Shown: positions 1 through 9,505 of the stretch, piece after piece
How the letters are laid out: each line of letters starts with the position of its first letter
Numbering within the stretch: position 1 is the first letter of the stretch
Assembly: GCA_963824345.1 (NCBI GenBank)
Contig: CAWGOZ010000020.1
Span: 124,001 to 188,000 of the forward strand
DNA: 64,000 bases
Source: Palsa-89 sp963824345
GTDB taxonomy: Bacteria; Acidobacteriota; Terriglobia; Bryobacterales; Bryobacteraceae
Reading direction: 5' to 3'
Position numbers and translations under genes: made by a program
The notes under the pieces: model-generated
Told to the model about the DNA's origin: nothing
The model's input: only the letters and a program-made list of their open reading frames with translations
The model's database searches: none

Positions 1-577
1 GTCCAAGCAGAATCAGCGACAGAATGAGGTCGGTTTCTTCACCGGAACCCCATTTCGTCCCGGCTCCCAGCCGTTCGTCGAATGCGGTTGGGCTTTCAAT
101 CAGCGAACGGTTGATGAAAATTCCAACCGATATCGGAAAAGTGAATGCGTTAGCAACGGATATGCCCACGTCGTTTTCTGACGTTCTCTTATGACCGAAG
201 GGAAGATTTCTTACAGGATCGACAACCGCGGCGCAAACAAATGCCTCCCGCGAATGACTAGCGAAGCGTTGGCTGATCCTGCTTAGGGTATCTGCCGCAT
301 ACCAACAATCATCGTCCGGAAACCCAAGTATAAGCCCGGCGGCGTGCTTGAGCCCGACGTTTCTTGCAGTGGAGATGCCGCAGCGCGCGGAGGGGATGTG
401 TTTGATACAGAAACGTTCTTGATACTCCGGCAACAGAGCGATTACAAGGTTGCTACAATCCTGGCTCACCACGACAACTTCAATGAGTTTGTAGTCCCCC
501 TCGCTGAGTGATGCCAGAAATCGATTGAATTTGTCGATTCTGTCCTCACGGGTGGTTACAATCAACGATATCAGCAC
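1..577 (-). CDS. Glycosyltransferase family 2, partial (C-terminus outside window)
   Basis: An open frame runs off the left edge. From a GTG start it reads VLISLIVTTRED at the N-terminus, typical of the first beta strand of GT-A fold family 2 glycosyltransferases. A DDD motif follows (GFPDDDCW, about residues 95-102), which in this family binds the nucleotide-sugar and metal. Near the edge, GSGEETDL resembles the acceptor-side ED motif that carries the catalytic base. AAGGCGGAG lies about 9 bases before the GTG. The frame is open further upstream without an ATG, so the start is probable rather than certain. The sugar and acceptor cannot be read from the sequence. Confidence 0.8.
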   Translation of the reverse strand, partial: MLISLIVTTREDRIDKFNRFLASLSEGDYKLIEVVVVSQDCSNLVIALLPEYQERFCIKHIPSARCGISTARNVGLKHAAGLILGFPDDDCWYAADTLSRISQRFASHSREAFVCAAVVDPVRNLPFGHKRTSENDVGISVANAFTFPISVGIFINRSLIESPTAFDERLGAGTKWGSGEETDLILSLILLG

Positions 578-660
578 GGGCTGACTCCGCCTTCTCGCAT
601 GGACCTGCGATAGATCCTGATTTGGATATCTTTGATCGTCCGGCTTAGACGCAGCTACCC

Positions 661-2412
661 TTACTGAACGTCGCTGACTTTGCCGTCCTTGAAGGTGACC
701 TTCATATCTTTGAACACGTAGATTTTCTTGGCGCCCAAATTGACGATGCTCTTGGGCTGGCCGAGCGCGGCGGTGACTTGATCGATGGTCTGGCCCAGGT
801 CGACGCTGACTGGAGGAGCAGCGGGAGCGGCGGGCGCAGCCGGAGGAGCTGCAGCACCACCATCCGGAAGAGTCACCTGGCCGGCCACTTCCTGCTCGGC
901 CTTGTCGGCCTCTCCCCAGGATTGGTTGATTTGAGTGGCGGCGGTGGCGTCGGGCGGCGGAGCATCCATGGCGAAGGCAGCTTTGGTCGGCGGAGCGGCG
1001 GCCGATGGCGGAGCCGCGGGCAACCCACCCTTGCCCTGCTTGGCTTGCAGCTCACCCATACCCTGGTCGATGGTTTCGCGCATGTGATTCTGCATATCCT
1101 GCAGGTCCGCAAACGCCACCGAGACGGTGTCCCCCTTCGGGCATTCCTTCTTGCCCTTGCTGGCCAGCACGGCCAGAGTGGCTGCGTCGGCGTTGGCGGC
1201 CGAGGGTCCGGTATACTGTAGCGCATCACCTTCGCTGACGGCGCATTCGTTGCCGGCTGCGTCTACCAGGTCGAGATCCTTGCCGACCACGAATACGTGC
1301 GGGACATTGTCGGTGAGCATGCGCTGAATTCCGCTGGATGCGGGATCCTGGACGGCGCCGGTCTTGGCGGCCTGAGCCTCGGAATTTTCAAGCGCGATCT
1401 GGCGCTGAACTTCGGCTGCGATCTGGTCCTTGACGGCAGGCGTGAGCCCGGCATCGGCCGCCGGAGCTTGATCCTGGGCTTGGCCTTGGGCCTGAGCCTG
1501 GGCCTCCTGCGCGGCCTGATACGATGCGGCCAGACTTTGGGAAACAAGGTAATCGGTCAACCAAAGCGATGCGCTGGCATAGACCGGGTAAGGCGTGAAA
1601 AATCCGCCGTAGAATCCGAACCACGGAGTTCCCGCCCAGCCCCAGGCGGCCACCGGATAGGCGATAGGCGCGGCCCAGGGATTGTAGGCCCAGCCATAGA
1701 ATCCAGGCCCGTAATAATAAGCGGGCGAGTACATCTCGACGTAGGCGCCGTGATAATAATAGCCGCTGTAAAAACGATCGTAGGATCTTCCGTTCGCGTA
1801 GTAGGTGCGGTGCGCGAACTCATGACCGCGATAATTGTACGGATGCTGCACGTAACCGCGTCCGCCACGTTCGGCGACGATCCGCGAATGGTCCCCGCGC
1901 TCCACCGAGACGCGTTTGCTTCCGTTCAGCCCGTGATGGACATCCATGCCGCGCTTCGCATCATGAACGTCGGCCTTGCTTCCGTTGGCACGGGTGCGGA
2001 CTGAACTGCCGTTCGCGGCTTTGGCGGTTTTAGATCCGATCGGAGTGTGCGCGGCAGGCTTGGCTGCACCCGCGGATGCGCCACCAGGGCGACCACCTGC
2101 GGCGGGCGTAGCGGAACGAGCGCCTGGAGCGGCGGCGGCAGCTCCACCAGGACGAGCGGCGTTGGAAGCACCCGGCTTTGCAGCTGAACCAGCTGCACCT
2201 CCGGGACGTGCGGCGGCTGCACCTCCGGGTCGTGCGGCGGCGCCGGGCTTAGCAGCGGCAGCGGGCTTGGCAGCAGCGGCGGGTTTGGCAGCGGGGGCGG
2301 CCGGCTTCTTGTTGGTCTGGGCGCTGGCGATGCAAGCTCCCAGGAACAGCACAGTCATTATCCCCGACAAATATCGGAGCAAAGAAGCTTTGGAAATTTT
2401 ATACAGATTCAT
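661..2412 (-). CDS. Secreted Ala/Pro/Gly-rich protein with C-terminal domain shared with its neighbour
   Basis: A 583-residue protein with an N-terminal hydrophobic segment (about residues 12-31, ending CIASAQ) that looks like a signal peptide, possibly a lipoprotein signal at GAC. Residues 35-120 are low-complexity Ala/Pro/Gly/Lys. Residues about 190-290 are rich in Tyr, Trp and Gly (YYYHGAYVEMYSPAYYYGPGFYGW), a pattern seen in envelope-associated bacterial proteins. A Gln/Ala helix precedes a soluble region. The last 50 residues (VDLGQTIDQVTAALGQP to the terminal VSDVQ) match the C-terminus of the next gene upstream and resemble a BamE/SmpA-like fold (inference). The function is unknown; a periplasmic or outer-envelope location is likely. 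Confidence 0.75.
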   Translation of the reverse strand: MNLYKISKASLLRYLSGIMTVLFLGACIASAQTNKKPAAPAAKPAAAAKPAAAAKPGAAARPGGAAAARPGGAAGSAAKPGASNAARPGGAAAAAPGARSATPAAGGRPGGASAGAAKPAAHTPIGSKTAKAANGSSVRTRANGSKADVHDAKRGMDVHHGLNGSKRVSVERGDHSRIVAERGGRGYVQHPYNYRGHEFAHRTYYANGRSYDRFYSGYYYHGAYVEMYSPAYYYGPGFYGWAYNPWAAPIAYPVAAWGWAGTPWFGFYGGFFTPYPVYASASLWLTDYLVSQSLAASYQAAQEAQAQAQGQAQDQAPAADAGLTPAVKDQIAAEVQRQIALENSEAQAAKTGAVQDPASSGIQRMLTDNVPHVFVVGKDLDLVDAAGNECAVSEGDALQYTGPSAANADAATLAVLASKGKKECPKGDTVSVAFADLQDMQNHMRETIDQGMGELQAKQGKGGLPAAPPSAAAPPTKAAFAMDAPPPDATAATQINQSWGEADKAEQEVAGQVTLPDGGAAAPPAAPAAPAAPPVSVDLGQTIDQVTAALGQPKSIVNLGAKKIYVFKDMKVTFKDGKVSDVQ

Positions 2413-2450
2413 GACAACGTCTCCAACTGATTACGGGCTTAAGAGAGCGG

Positions 2451-3329
2451 CTATTGTACGTCGCTGACCTTTCCATTAACGAACGTCACTTTGAGATCCT
2501 TATAGAAATAGATCTCCTTGGAGCCAACTTTGGCGGTTCTTTCAGGCTGTCCAAAATTGGCGACCACCTGATCCTTGGTCATTCCCAGGTCAACGGTTTT
2601 AGGCGGGGCTGGCGGCTCGTCGGCGGGCGGCGGAGGCGGCGCGATGGGTGGAGGGGGCGCGTCGGCTTGCTGCTGGGGCGCGGCAGCAGCGGGTGCAGAG
2701 GCCGCCGGGGCCCCGCCAGCAGGCTGTTTCGCGTTGGCGTTGGTATCATCCGGAGGCTGGATTTTGAATACCTGATTTATGACTGCGTCGGCCGCGGCCA
2801 GATCCGCGGACCCCACCGCGCCCTTGGGAAACTGAAACCTCAGCAAGCCTTTGTAACGTCCGGCGTCTCCGTAAGAATCGGAGATTAAATCGAAAATAAT
2901 GCCGTCCTTATTCCGATCGACGGTGATTTGAGTGACGTAAAGCTTCTCTCCGTTCACGAAGTCCCGGGAGCCTCCCGCAGCGCCCGCGGCAGCACCCGCG
3001 GCGCTACCAACACCCGGTATGCTACTGATACCGGGAAGGCCACCGAAGCGCCGAACCGCAGTAGCGGCGCCGGACTTGATTTGTCCGTCCTTATACGTGT
3101 TCATGGTGGCGACTTTGCTGGAGGCCGCGCCGGCAGAGAAGCCCTTCTTTTGCAGGATCAGGATGGATCCGGTGGTTACCAGGTCGGTGTTATCAGCGGT
3201 GGGGGTGGTTATCTTGTACTCGGATTCCAATTGCTGCTCGAGCGTTCCCTTTTGGGCCTGGGCCGGAGCCAGGGACAACGCAGCAACCAGCACGGTGATG
3301 CAAGAGCCGGAGACCTTCATTATTCGCAT
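2451..3329 (-). CDS. Secreted protein with the same C-terminal domain as the downstream gene
   Basis: The frame is open to 3548, but that start would overlap the divergent gene at 3496. The ATG at 3329 is preceded by GAGG at good spacing and gives a clean signal peptide (MRIMKVSGSCITVLVAALSL, cleavage near AQAQ). The mature protein of about 265 residues has a central Gly/Ala-rich stretch, a Pro-rich linker (APPPPIAPPPPP) and a C-terminal domain of about 50 residues, from VDLGMTKDQVVANFGQP to the terminal VSDVQ. That domain is near-identical in layout to the end of the 661-2412 product. The two genes are 38 bp apart on the same strand and probably cotranscribed. I do not recognise a named family. 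Confidence 0.78.
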   Translation of the reverse strand: MRIMKVSGSCITVLVAALSLAPAQAQKGTLEQQLESEYKITTPTADNTDLVTTGSILILQKKGFSAGAASSKVATMNTYKDGQIKSGAATAVRRFGGLPGISSIPGVGSAAGAAAGAAGGSRDFVNGEKLYVTQITVDRNKDGIIFDLISDSYGDAGRYKGLLRFQFPKGAVGSADLAAADAVINQVFKIQPPDDTNANAKQPAGGAPAASAPAAAAPQQQADAPPPPIAPPPPPADEPPAPPKTVDLGMTKDQVVANFGQPERTAKVGSKEIYFYKDLKVTFVNGKVSDVQ

Positions 3330-3495
3330 TGGAAATGCCTCAGTATATTCGGAACGCCTGTCGCCGTCAAGCGCAGTGCCCGTCTGCTCTCTAAATGAAG
3401 TCGTGAGAGGAAAACTTGCAAAATTCTGAAAGCAATCCCTGGAGGACCGCATTACCTTCTTTAGGATCAACGGGGTCCATTGAAAGAGGGGGAAA

Positions 3496-5220
3496 ATGAA
3501 TTGCAAGAAGATTGTTCTGCTGGTCGCCGTGACGGTGGCCAGCGCCAACGCGCAGTGTTACAAGTTCGCCGGTGCGGGCGCGTCGCTTGAAATCAACATT
3601 AGCGGTTTCACCTTGAAAAACGGGCCGAACTTTACCGGCGGCGGAGCCTACATGACCAACGACCGTTTTGAGGGCAACAACACCCTTACGGTGGGAGGCG
3701 CGACGAAAACATCGCAGAGTACCGCCAATGAGATCGGCACCGTGACCTTAGGTTATTCGGCCGGCGCCCTAACCGTCTTCACCATGACGGTTCCAACCAA
3801 CACCGAACCGTCGCAGGATTACTGGGGCATCAGCCTGGGCGGCTCGGGCAATCTGATCCCGACCGGTCTGCTGCCTCAACCGGCCGCTTTTCCGCCCATC
3901 TCATCGTGGACAGCAAACGCCGAGATTACGGTAGCCGTAGGCGGGTCCTTGGCTGAATACCCGATCAGCTCCATCGGCGCTTGCTCTTCCAGCACTTCCG
4001 GCGGTGGTTCGGACATTACGACCGTTACGATCAACGGCAATCAGGGGCCCTGGGAGCAAAGCCTCAATCCGAGCTTCAATTACGGGGACGCCACCAACAC
4101 TCCTCCGACAGTTGTCAGCGCCTCCAGCGGTATTCCCTTTACGCCGGGCGGGACGGTGACGGTTACGTATGCAAGCGGCCAGGTGAACGTCTTCCCCGAG
4201 GGCGGATTCACTGCCACCGATGCGAATGGCTACTCCGGCGACGCGACGAACAACCAGGTGGTTGCGACGTATGGGAGCTATCCCAGCTATTTCATGAACT
4301 CCAGTTCGTACCCGGTCTACGCGTCGGAGCTGGTCGGCACCTTCGCGAACAACGGAGTGATCGTGGGGACTCCGTTTCCGATCGGCGACGGGCCTGCCAG
4401 CTTCGTGATACCGGCGGGCGCCAACCAGTTGCTTTTGGGCGTGGACGACAACGATTACGCGGACAACACGGGATCCTGGATACTCAGCGTCTCGTATGCG
4501 CCGCTGGTGGTCTCGCATGTATTAAACGGCGCAAGCTATCAGCCCGGGATTGTTCCCGGGTCGTGGGCGACGATTTACGGAACCGGCCTCTCGACGGTGA
4601 CAGACAGTTGGGATAAATACATCGTCGATGGAAAATATCCAACGACGTTCGATGGCGTGACGGTGACCATCGGGGGCGAGCCTGCGTATCTGTCCTACAT
4701 TACTCCAGCCCAGATCAACTTCATCGTTCCCGATGTTGGAGCGGGGACACAGCCGGTGGTGGTCAAGAATTCGGTTGGAACCGGCGCGGCGTTTTCGGCC
4801 ACCGTCGGCTCCGCTGGTCCGGCATTTTTCCTGTGGCCGAATAACCAGGCGGTGGCGACGCTGCTGAATTACAGTTTCGTGGCGGAAAGCGGCACGTTCG
4901 CGGGCCTTGCGACGGCGCCGGCCAAACCGGGTGATGTGGTGGTCCTATGGGGCACTGGATTCGGTCCCACCAATCCGTCGGCCCCCCCAGGCGAGGAGAC
5001 GCCGGGTACGGGCACCTATTCAACCACTACGCTGCCAACGGTAACGCTCAACAACATTCCGGTCATGGTGTATGGCGCGGCGCTCGCGGCGGGTGACGGG
5101 GGCCTCTATCAAGTTGCAATCCAGGTACCGAGCACGATGGCGAATGGCGAGTGGCCAGTGCAGGCGACCATCAATGGGGTGAAATCGCCCGCGGGAGTGG
5201 TGCTGGCGGTACATCAGTAG
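3496..5220 (+). CDS. Secreted protein with Solibacter-type C-terminal domain (TIGR03437 type)
   Basis: A 574-residue protein with signal peptide MNCKKIVLLVAVTVASANAQ and a strong ribosome site (AGAGGGGGAAA) before the ATG. The first 330 residues are Gly/Thr/Ser-rich beta-type sequence of unknown fold. From about residue 335 the text LNGASYQPGIVPGSWATIYG, followed by ITPAQINFIVP and VVLWGTGFGPT, is the recognisable layout of the uncharacterised C-terminal domain expanded in Solibacter-like Acidobacteria. That domain is made of IPT/TIG-like beta sandwiches. The protein is probably extracellular or surface-bound. It ends 4 bp from the convergent CHAT gene. This gene is the strongest taxonomic marker in the window. 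Confidence 0.85.
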   Translation: MNCKKIVLLVAVTVASANAQCYKFAGAGASLEINISGFTLKNGPNFTGGGAYMTNDRFEGNNTLTVGGATKTSQSTANEIGTVTLGYSAGALTVFTMTVPTNTEPSQDYWGISLGGSGNLIPTGLLPQPAAFPPISSWTANAEITVAVGGSLAEYPISSIGACSSSTSGGGSDITTVTINGNQGPWEQSLNPSFNYGDATNTPPTVVSASSGIPFTPGGTVTVTYASGQVNVFPEGGFTATDANGYSGDATNNQVVATYGSYPSYFMNSSSYPVYASELVGTFANNGVIVGTPFPIGDGPASFVIPAGANQLLLGVDDNDYADNTGSWILSVSYAPLVVSHVLNGASYQPGIVPGSWATIYGTGLSTVTDSWDKYIVDGKYPTTFDGVTVTIGGEPAYLSYITPAQINFIVPDVGAGTQPVVVKNSVGTGAAFSATVGSAGPAFFLWPNNQAVATLLNYSFVAESGTFAGLATAPAKPGDVVVLWGTGFGPTNPSAPPGEETPGTGTYSTTTLPTVTLNNIPVMVYGAALAAGDGGLYQVAIQVPSTMANGEWPVQATINGVKSPAGVVLAVHQ

Positions 5221-5224
5221 GGAG

Positions 5225-8200
5225 TCACTGCAAGAAGAGCTGCTTGGGCAGCGGCGCCGGGTCGCCGGAGAGAATCAGCGGCGCCCAATATAAGAAGCTA
5301 TTGGTCCCGGGCGTTCGCATCATTTGCGACATTACTTGCAACATCGCTTGGCGCAAAGCTTCGGCGCGATCTTTACCGGAGCGTAGCTCGGTATAGAAAC
5401 GGACCATGAGCGCGCGTTCGGTGGAGTCGGAGACATTCCACAATGGCGCGACGAAAGTCTTCACGCCGGCGATGGCGGCGGCGCGGCGCATGCCATACAC
5501 TCCGTCGCTTGACGATGGAACTCCGTCGGCCATGCGGCACTGGGAAAGCACCAGCATCTCGGTGCCTTGAAGATCCAGAGACTCCAGCTCGAGCGCGGTG
5601 AGCAAACCGTCCTGCGGCGATCCGGCTCCGCGTCCGTAAGCCTCTTCCAGAACGATGGCCGAAAGGTTCATGGCACGCGCACCAGCGTCCAGGCCGGAGA
5701 GCGCGCAGCTTGGATCGTAAGAGCGGCCGTCGCCGGTGCCGCAATCCTCGTTTCCACGCACCAGTCCATGGCCAACGATGTGCAGCAAGGCCGAGCGATG
5801 CAGTTGCTTCACTCGCTGCTCGGTGGCTTCGCCTTCGGCCAGGAGCTGCGAGCGCGGAAGGAGCGCTTGCAAGGATTGGGCTTCCAACCGGGCGCCGTCT
5901 AAACGTTCCAGGCCCTCGGCGCGGAAACCGTTCGATTGGGCCGCGGACGCGCGCACCTTGAATTCCGGACGCCTGGATTGAGAGCCTGGACTCAAGGCGA
6001 TCACGGGCGGTCCCGCGGGTGGCACATCTGTGACAGGAGCAGCCAAATCGCGGCCGGCGGACAGATAGCTGATGGCGAAACGCTCGATCAAGAAGTGTCC
6101 CGGCGGGCCCGAAAGCGCAGCGAAGGGCGCCAGGGTCAGCAAGCCGTCGGGAGCGATGCGCAAGCGGCGCACTGTTTTGTCCTGCTCGAGTTGGGCGCGA
6201 AGCGGAGCGAGTGCCTGGGACAATTTTCCAAGCGCCTCGCCGGCAGTCTGGCGGGATGCCGTGGCCGATTGCGTTTCATGCTGCGCCAGCGAGGTGCTCC
6301 AATCGTTGGCGCCCGCGATCAGATCGCGAACCGCGGAGTCGATCGGCTGGGCGCGGCCCAAGCCGACCCAGCGCAAGCGTCCGGAGTGATCCAACAGAAA
6401 CGCACCGTATTGCTTTTCGTAGGCGACCACTTCGATGAGCAGCTCGTCCGGCGCCAGGCGCGCGCGCATGGCATCCAGCGTCACCGGTTTCGCGTTCGAA
6501 AAGCCGGGAACATCACGGCTCAGAACTGTTTCAACGGCATCGGTGCGCTCTTTCAGCTCGTGTAATGCCACCAGAGCTTGCTTACCCAGCTCCGGGGTCC
6601 ATTTAGCGCGTAGATCCGAGAGCAAACGATCGTAACGGCCTTCCAGCGCGGTATCTTCCAGGCTGCAACTTCCCGCCGCGGCGGCCTTTAGATCGCGATA
6701 CCCCAGCGCGGTGGTCAGCGACGCTTGGCACTCCAACATGGCCTGCCACTGATCCAGGCGCTGGCGGACGGCGGTATCTGCATTGGCCCGCAGATTCTGG
6801 CGCCAATCGCGCACGTGATCCAGAACGCGCCCCTTGCGGCGCGCGACCGCTTCGAACGCGAGAAATCGGGCTTCCGGAAACTGGTCGCCGGCCTCTTGCT
6901 GGAAAGCCAGCAGCGCGGGGAGCGGGTCGTCCAGATTCGCGAGTACGCCGGCCTTGGTGCTCTCCGAACCGACGTTCAGGATGTCGCTCAACACGCGGTC
7001 GTCGATCTCAAAACTGCGGCGGTACAGCGGCGCCGCGTCGGCGTACTTGCCCTGCGTCTGGTAAAGGCTCGCGAGGTCCTTGAGATATACCGCCAAGTCT
7101 GGGTGATCGTCTCCCTGGATCTCGCTGACGATCGCAATGGCCTGGCGCAAACCCTTTTCGGCATCGGCATATTCGCGCGCGGCTTGCTGGACCAGTGCAA
7201 GGTTGCGGAGCGCGCTGGCGTACACCGGATGATTGGTTCCCAGTCCTTGGGCCGCGACATCCAGCGCTTTCTGAATGGTCTCGCGCGCGGCTGGAAGGTC
7301 GCCACGCTTTCGCTCGGCTTCGCTCAGAGCGAGCAGCGTATTGGCATACTCGAACGCCGGACGGTTGGAAGAATCCGCGTAGATCTCCACCGCTTCGCGC
7401 AGCAGTTTCTCGCCCTCGGCGGCGTTGCGCGCGTACACGAAACGGCCATAATTGCGCAGCGTGGCGGCCACCAGCACGTGCTTCGGTCCAAAGATCTTCT
7501 TGCGCAATTCGAGCGCCGTCTCATAGTCGGATTCCGCCCCGGCCCGGTTGCCCATGGCCTGGTAGAGGGCCGCCCGGCTGTCCAACAACTGGACGTACAT
7601 GGGATGCGTTTCTCCCAAGGCACTTTTCAAGAGGGGCGCTGCTTCGTTGTACATTTTTTCGGCGGAGGAATAGTTGCCCAGCGCCGTTTCGAGATTGGCG
7701 AAGCCGATCTGGCTAGTGGCATAGATGGGATGAGCGGGACCGATGGTTTTTCGCAACACATCCAGCGCGGTCTCATAACCGGTCTCGGCTTTGCGGTATT
7801 TTCCCAAGCGCTGATAATTTCCCGAGAGATTCACCAGCAGAGTGCCGTACTCCGGCGGGGCGGGATTCTTGGCATCGATGCGGGATTCATAAATGGCCCG
7901 GGCTTTTTCGAACGTGGCAGCCGACTTTTCGTATTCGCCTTCGCCGGTATAGATGGAGCCGAGCGTCTCCAGCGTTTCGGCCAGGGAAGGATCGTTGGCA
8001 TTCAAGATTCGCGATCGAACGGCAACCGCTTCTTCGGCCAGCGCCTGCGCTTCGGGAAAGCGGCGGGTGTCGCGGCAAAAAAGCGCCAGATCGTTGGCGC
8101 TTTGTGCATAGTCGTCGGTGTTGGGACCGAGCTTCTCGCGCCGCAGGTCCAGGCTCTGACGGAGAAATGTCTCGCCATCCTTCAAGTTGCCCGAATTGTA

Positions 8201-8413
8201 ATAGAGGAAGCCGAGACGGTCCAGACTGCGGCCGGTTTGCTTTGGGTTCGAAGCCGCATCGAGCGCGAGCTTGGCTGCGCTGACCGCACCCGGCAGGTCA
8301 CCCTTTAAGTAGAGTTGTTCAGTTTGTTGATCGAGCGCTTCCCAATCGGCCTTTTGCCCTTGCATCAGCATCGGCCCGGCCGCCAGCAATAGCGCGAGCG
8401 ATGCTGCTTTCAT
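5225..8413 (-). CDS. Exported TPR-CHAT protease-like protein
   Basis: A 1062-residue protein. MKAASLALLLAAGPMLMQGQ looks like a signal peptide, so the product is probably periplasmic. Residues about 30-480 are tandem TPR units of the kinesin-light-chain type (repeated Y-Y-ALA-LY patterns with a period near 42). The C-terminal third is a CHAT domain, a caspase-like peptidase fold. LHIVGHG supplies the candidate catalytic His (about 882) and VLSQC the candidate Cys (about 959), followed by the usual FVAPLWNVSD. The start overlaps the stop of the upstream gene by 4 bases (ATGA), so translation is coupled. With the TPR/membrane gene and the sigma factor it forms one operon. The substrate is unknown. 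Both catalytic residues are present, so activity is plausible. Confidence 0.88.
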   Translation of the reverse strand: MKAASLALLLAAGPMLMQGQKADWEALDQQTEQLYLKGDLPGAVSAAKLALDAASNPKQTGRSLDRLGFLYYNSGNLKDGETFLRQSLDLRREKLGPNTDDYAQSANDLALFCRDTRRFPEAQALAEEAVAVRSRILNANDPSLAETLETLGSIYTGEGEYEKSAATFEKARAIYESRIDAKNPAPPEYGTLLVNLSGNYQRLGKYRKAETGYETALDVLRKTIGPAHPIYATSQIGFANLETALGNYSSAEKMYNEAAPLLKSALGETHPMYVQLLDSRAALYQAMGNRAGAESDYETALELRKKIFGPKHVLVAATLRNYGRFVYARNAAEGEKLLREAVEIYADSSNRPAFEYANTLLALSEAERKRGDLPAARETIQKALDVAAQGLGTNHPVYASALRNLALVQQAAREYADAEKGLRQAIAIVSEIQGDDHPDLAVYLKDLASLYQTQGKYADAAPLYRRSFEIDDRVLSDILNVGSESTKAGVLANLDDPLPALLAFQQEAGDQFPEARFLAFEAVARRKGRVLDHVRDWRQNLRANADTAVRQRLDQWQAMLECQASLTTALGYRDLKAAAAGSCSLEDTALEGRYDRLLSDLRAKWTPELGKQALVALHELKERTDAVETVLSRDVPGFSNAKPVTLDAMRARLAPDELLIEVVAYEKQYGAFLLDHSGRLRWVGLGRAQPIDSAVRDLIAGANDWSTSLAQHETQSATASRQTAGEALGKLSQALAPLRAQLEQDKTVRRLRIAPDGLLTLAPFAALSGPPGHFLIERFAISYLSAGRDLAAPVTDVPPAGPPVIALSPGSQSRRPEFKVRASAAQSNGFRAEGLERLDGARLEAQSLQALLPRSQLLAEGEATEQRVKQLHRSALLHIVGHGLVRGNEDCGTGDGRSYDPSCALSGLDAGARAMNLSAIVLEEAYGRGAGSPQDGLLTALELESLDLQGTEMLVLSQCRMADGVPSSSDGVYGMRRAAAIAGVKTFVAPLWNVSDSTERALMVRFYTELRSGKDRAEALRQAMLQVMSQMMRTPGTNSFLYWAPLILSGDPAPLPKQLFLQ

Positions 8414-9501
8414 GGGTGCTTCAAGTTTCGAAGACGCGTCAAGTTGGCTTGCGAGTGGGCTCGAGTGTAATTATCGCGCGCCTTGGCCAAGTCGCCATTC
8501 AACTCTGCCAGGACTCCCTGGTTGTTCAGGATCTGGGCGCGAAGATCGGGATCGATGGCGGTCATGGACGCCGCCTGGTTGAGCGGTTTTTCCGCGCTCC
8601 GTGGATCGCCGCGCAGCAGATAGAGCGCGCCAAGACTGTTGAGCGTGGCAGCTTGCTCGGATGGGCTGGCCGCGGGCGGCGCGTAGAAATTGTTTGCAGC
8701 CGCTTCGAAATGTTCTCGCGCGGCATCAATTGCGCCCGCTTGGTAGTCCAGTGCGGCTAGCCGTTCCAGAAGCGATCGAGTTTCGCCGGACGCCCCGGCG
8801 GCAAGAGCACTTTGCGCCAGTGCGCGGGCTCGTTCCAGATCGCCCGACGAAACCAGCGCGTCCACCTGCTGCAGGACCGCGGCGATGTGCAGCGCGGGTG
8901 GAACTTGTACGCGATCGTTCACCTGAATGGAAGCGCCGGCTTTAACTTTGCCGCGCGCATGATCGCGAAAGACGGTGGTGATCACGAGAGGGCCGAGCGC
9001 GGTTCCTTCGGAGAGTCCATCGAGCGAGCCGAGGTTCACGGTCGCTTCGCCGCCATCCAGCGCGGTGATCCTTCCGCTGGATTGCGGTGCACGGCTAGGC
9101 GCGCTGTCGCCGCGGAAAACTGGTGGGGCACTGGACCGCGCGGGGCGGAGATCGCTGGCCAATAAAAGCGGACGGTTGCCCGCGGCCTGGAGCGAAGGAA
9201 GAACGGCGGGCTTTGAAACTATCGCGCGAGCTTGCTCGGACGGTTGCGGAACCTGCCGCGAAGGACTGCGCCACAAGAAGAACGCGAGCAGGACCGCAGC
9301 GGCGGCCGCGGCATACATTGCGGTCCTCGCCCACGGCAGACGCCGGATCGGCCGGGAAATGGCCGGGCTTTCTAAGCTGGCCTCCACCGCGCCGCGCGCT
9401 ACCAATGCATCGAACAGCTCCGTATCGTCCAGCGCTTGTCGTGCGATTTTGCGCGCCTCCTGAGGCGACAACTCACGGGTGGCAATTTGATCGATGTTCA
9501 C
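8410..9501 (-). CDS. Single-pass membrane protein with periplasmic TPR domain, sigma-factor neighbour
   Basis: A 363-residue protein starting at GTG. The ribosome site GGGAGGTGA contains the stop codon of the sigma gene 4 bp upstream, a sign of coupling. The N-terminal 58 residues are cytoplasmic and helical. One membrane span follows (about residues 60-77, AMYAAAAAAVLLAFFLW), then a Pro/Ala/Ser linker, a small beta domain (GRITALDGGEATVNLGSLDG) and TPR-like helices from about 230 to the end. This topology, encoded directly behind an ECF-type sigma factor, fits an anti-sigma or signal-relay protein. No zinc-finger anti-sigma motif (HxxxCxxC) is present, so that role is inference only. Confidence 0.75.
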   Translation of the reverse strand: MNIDQIATRELSPQEARKIARQALDDTELFDALVARGAVEASLESPAISRPIRRLPWARTAMYAAAAAAVLLAFFLWRSPSRQVPQPSEQARAIVSKPAVLPSLQAAGNRPLLLASDLRPARSSAPPVFRGDSAPSRAPQSSGRITALDGGEATVNLGSLDGLSEGTALGPLVITTVFRDHARGKVKAGASIQVNDRVQVPPALHIAAVLQQVDALVSSGDLERARALAQSALAAGASGETRSLLERLAALDYQAGAIDAAREHFEAAANNFYAPPAASPSEQAATLNSLGALYLLRGDPRSAEKPLNQAASMTAIDPDLRAQILNNQGVLAELNGDLAKARDNYTRAHSQANLTRLRNLKHP

Positions 9502-9505
9502 TGTG

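Noticed and set aside
2050..2340. Short direct repeats in the minus-strand gene considered as a DNA satellite
   Set aside because: They are explained by Ala/Pro/Gly/Lys codon repeats in a low-complexity protein segment.
6725..8308. A 527-codon plus-strand open frame opposite the CHAT/TPR gene
   Set aside because: It is a by-product of GC-rich codon bias opposite TPR repeats; it has no coherent domains, and the minus-strand protein has clear motifs.
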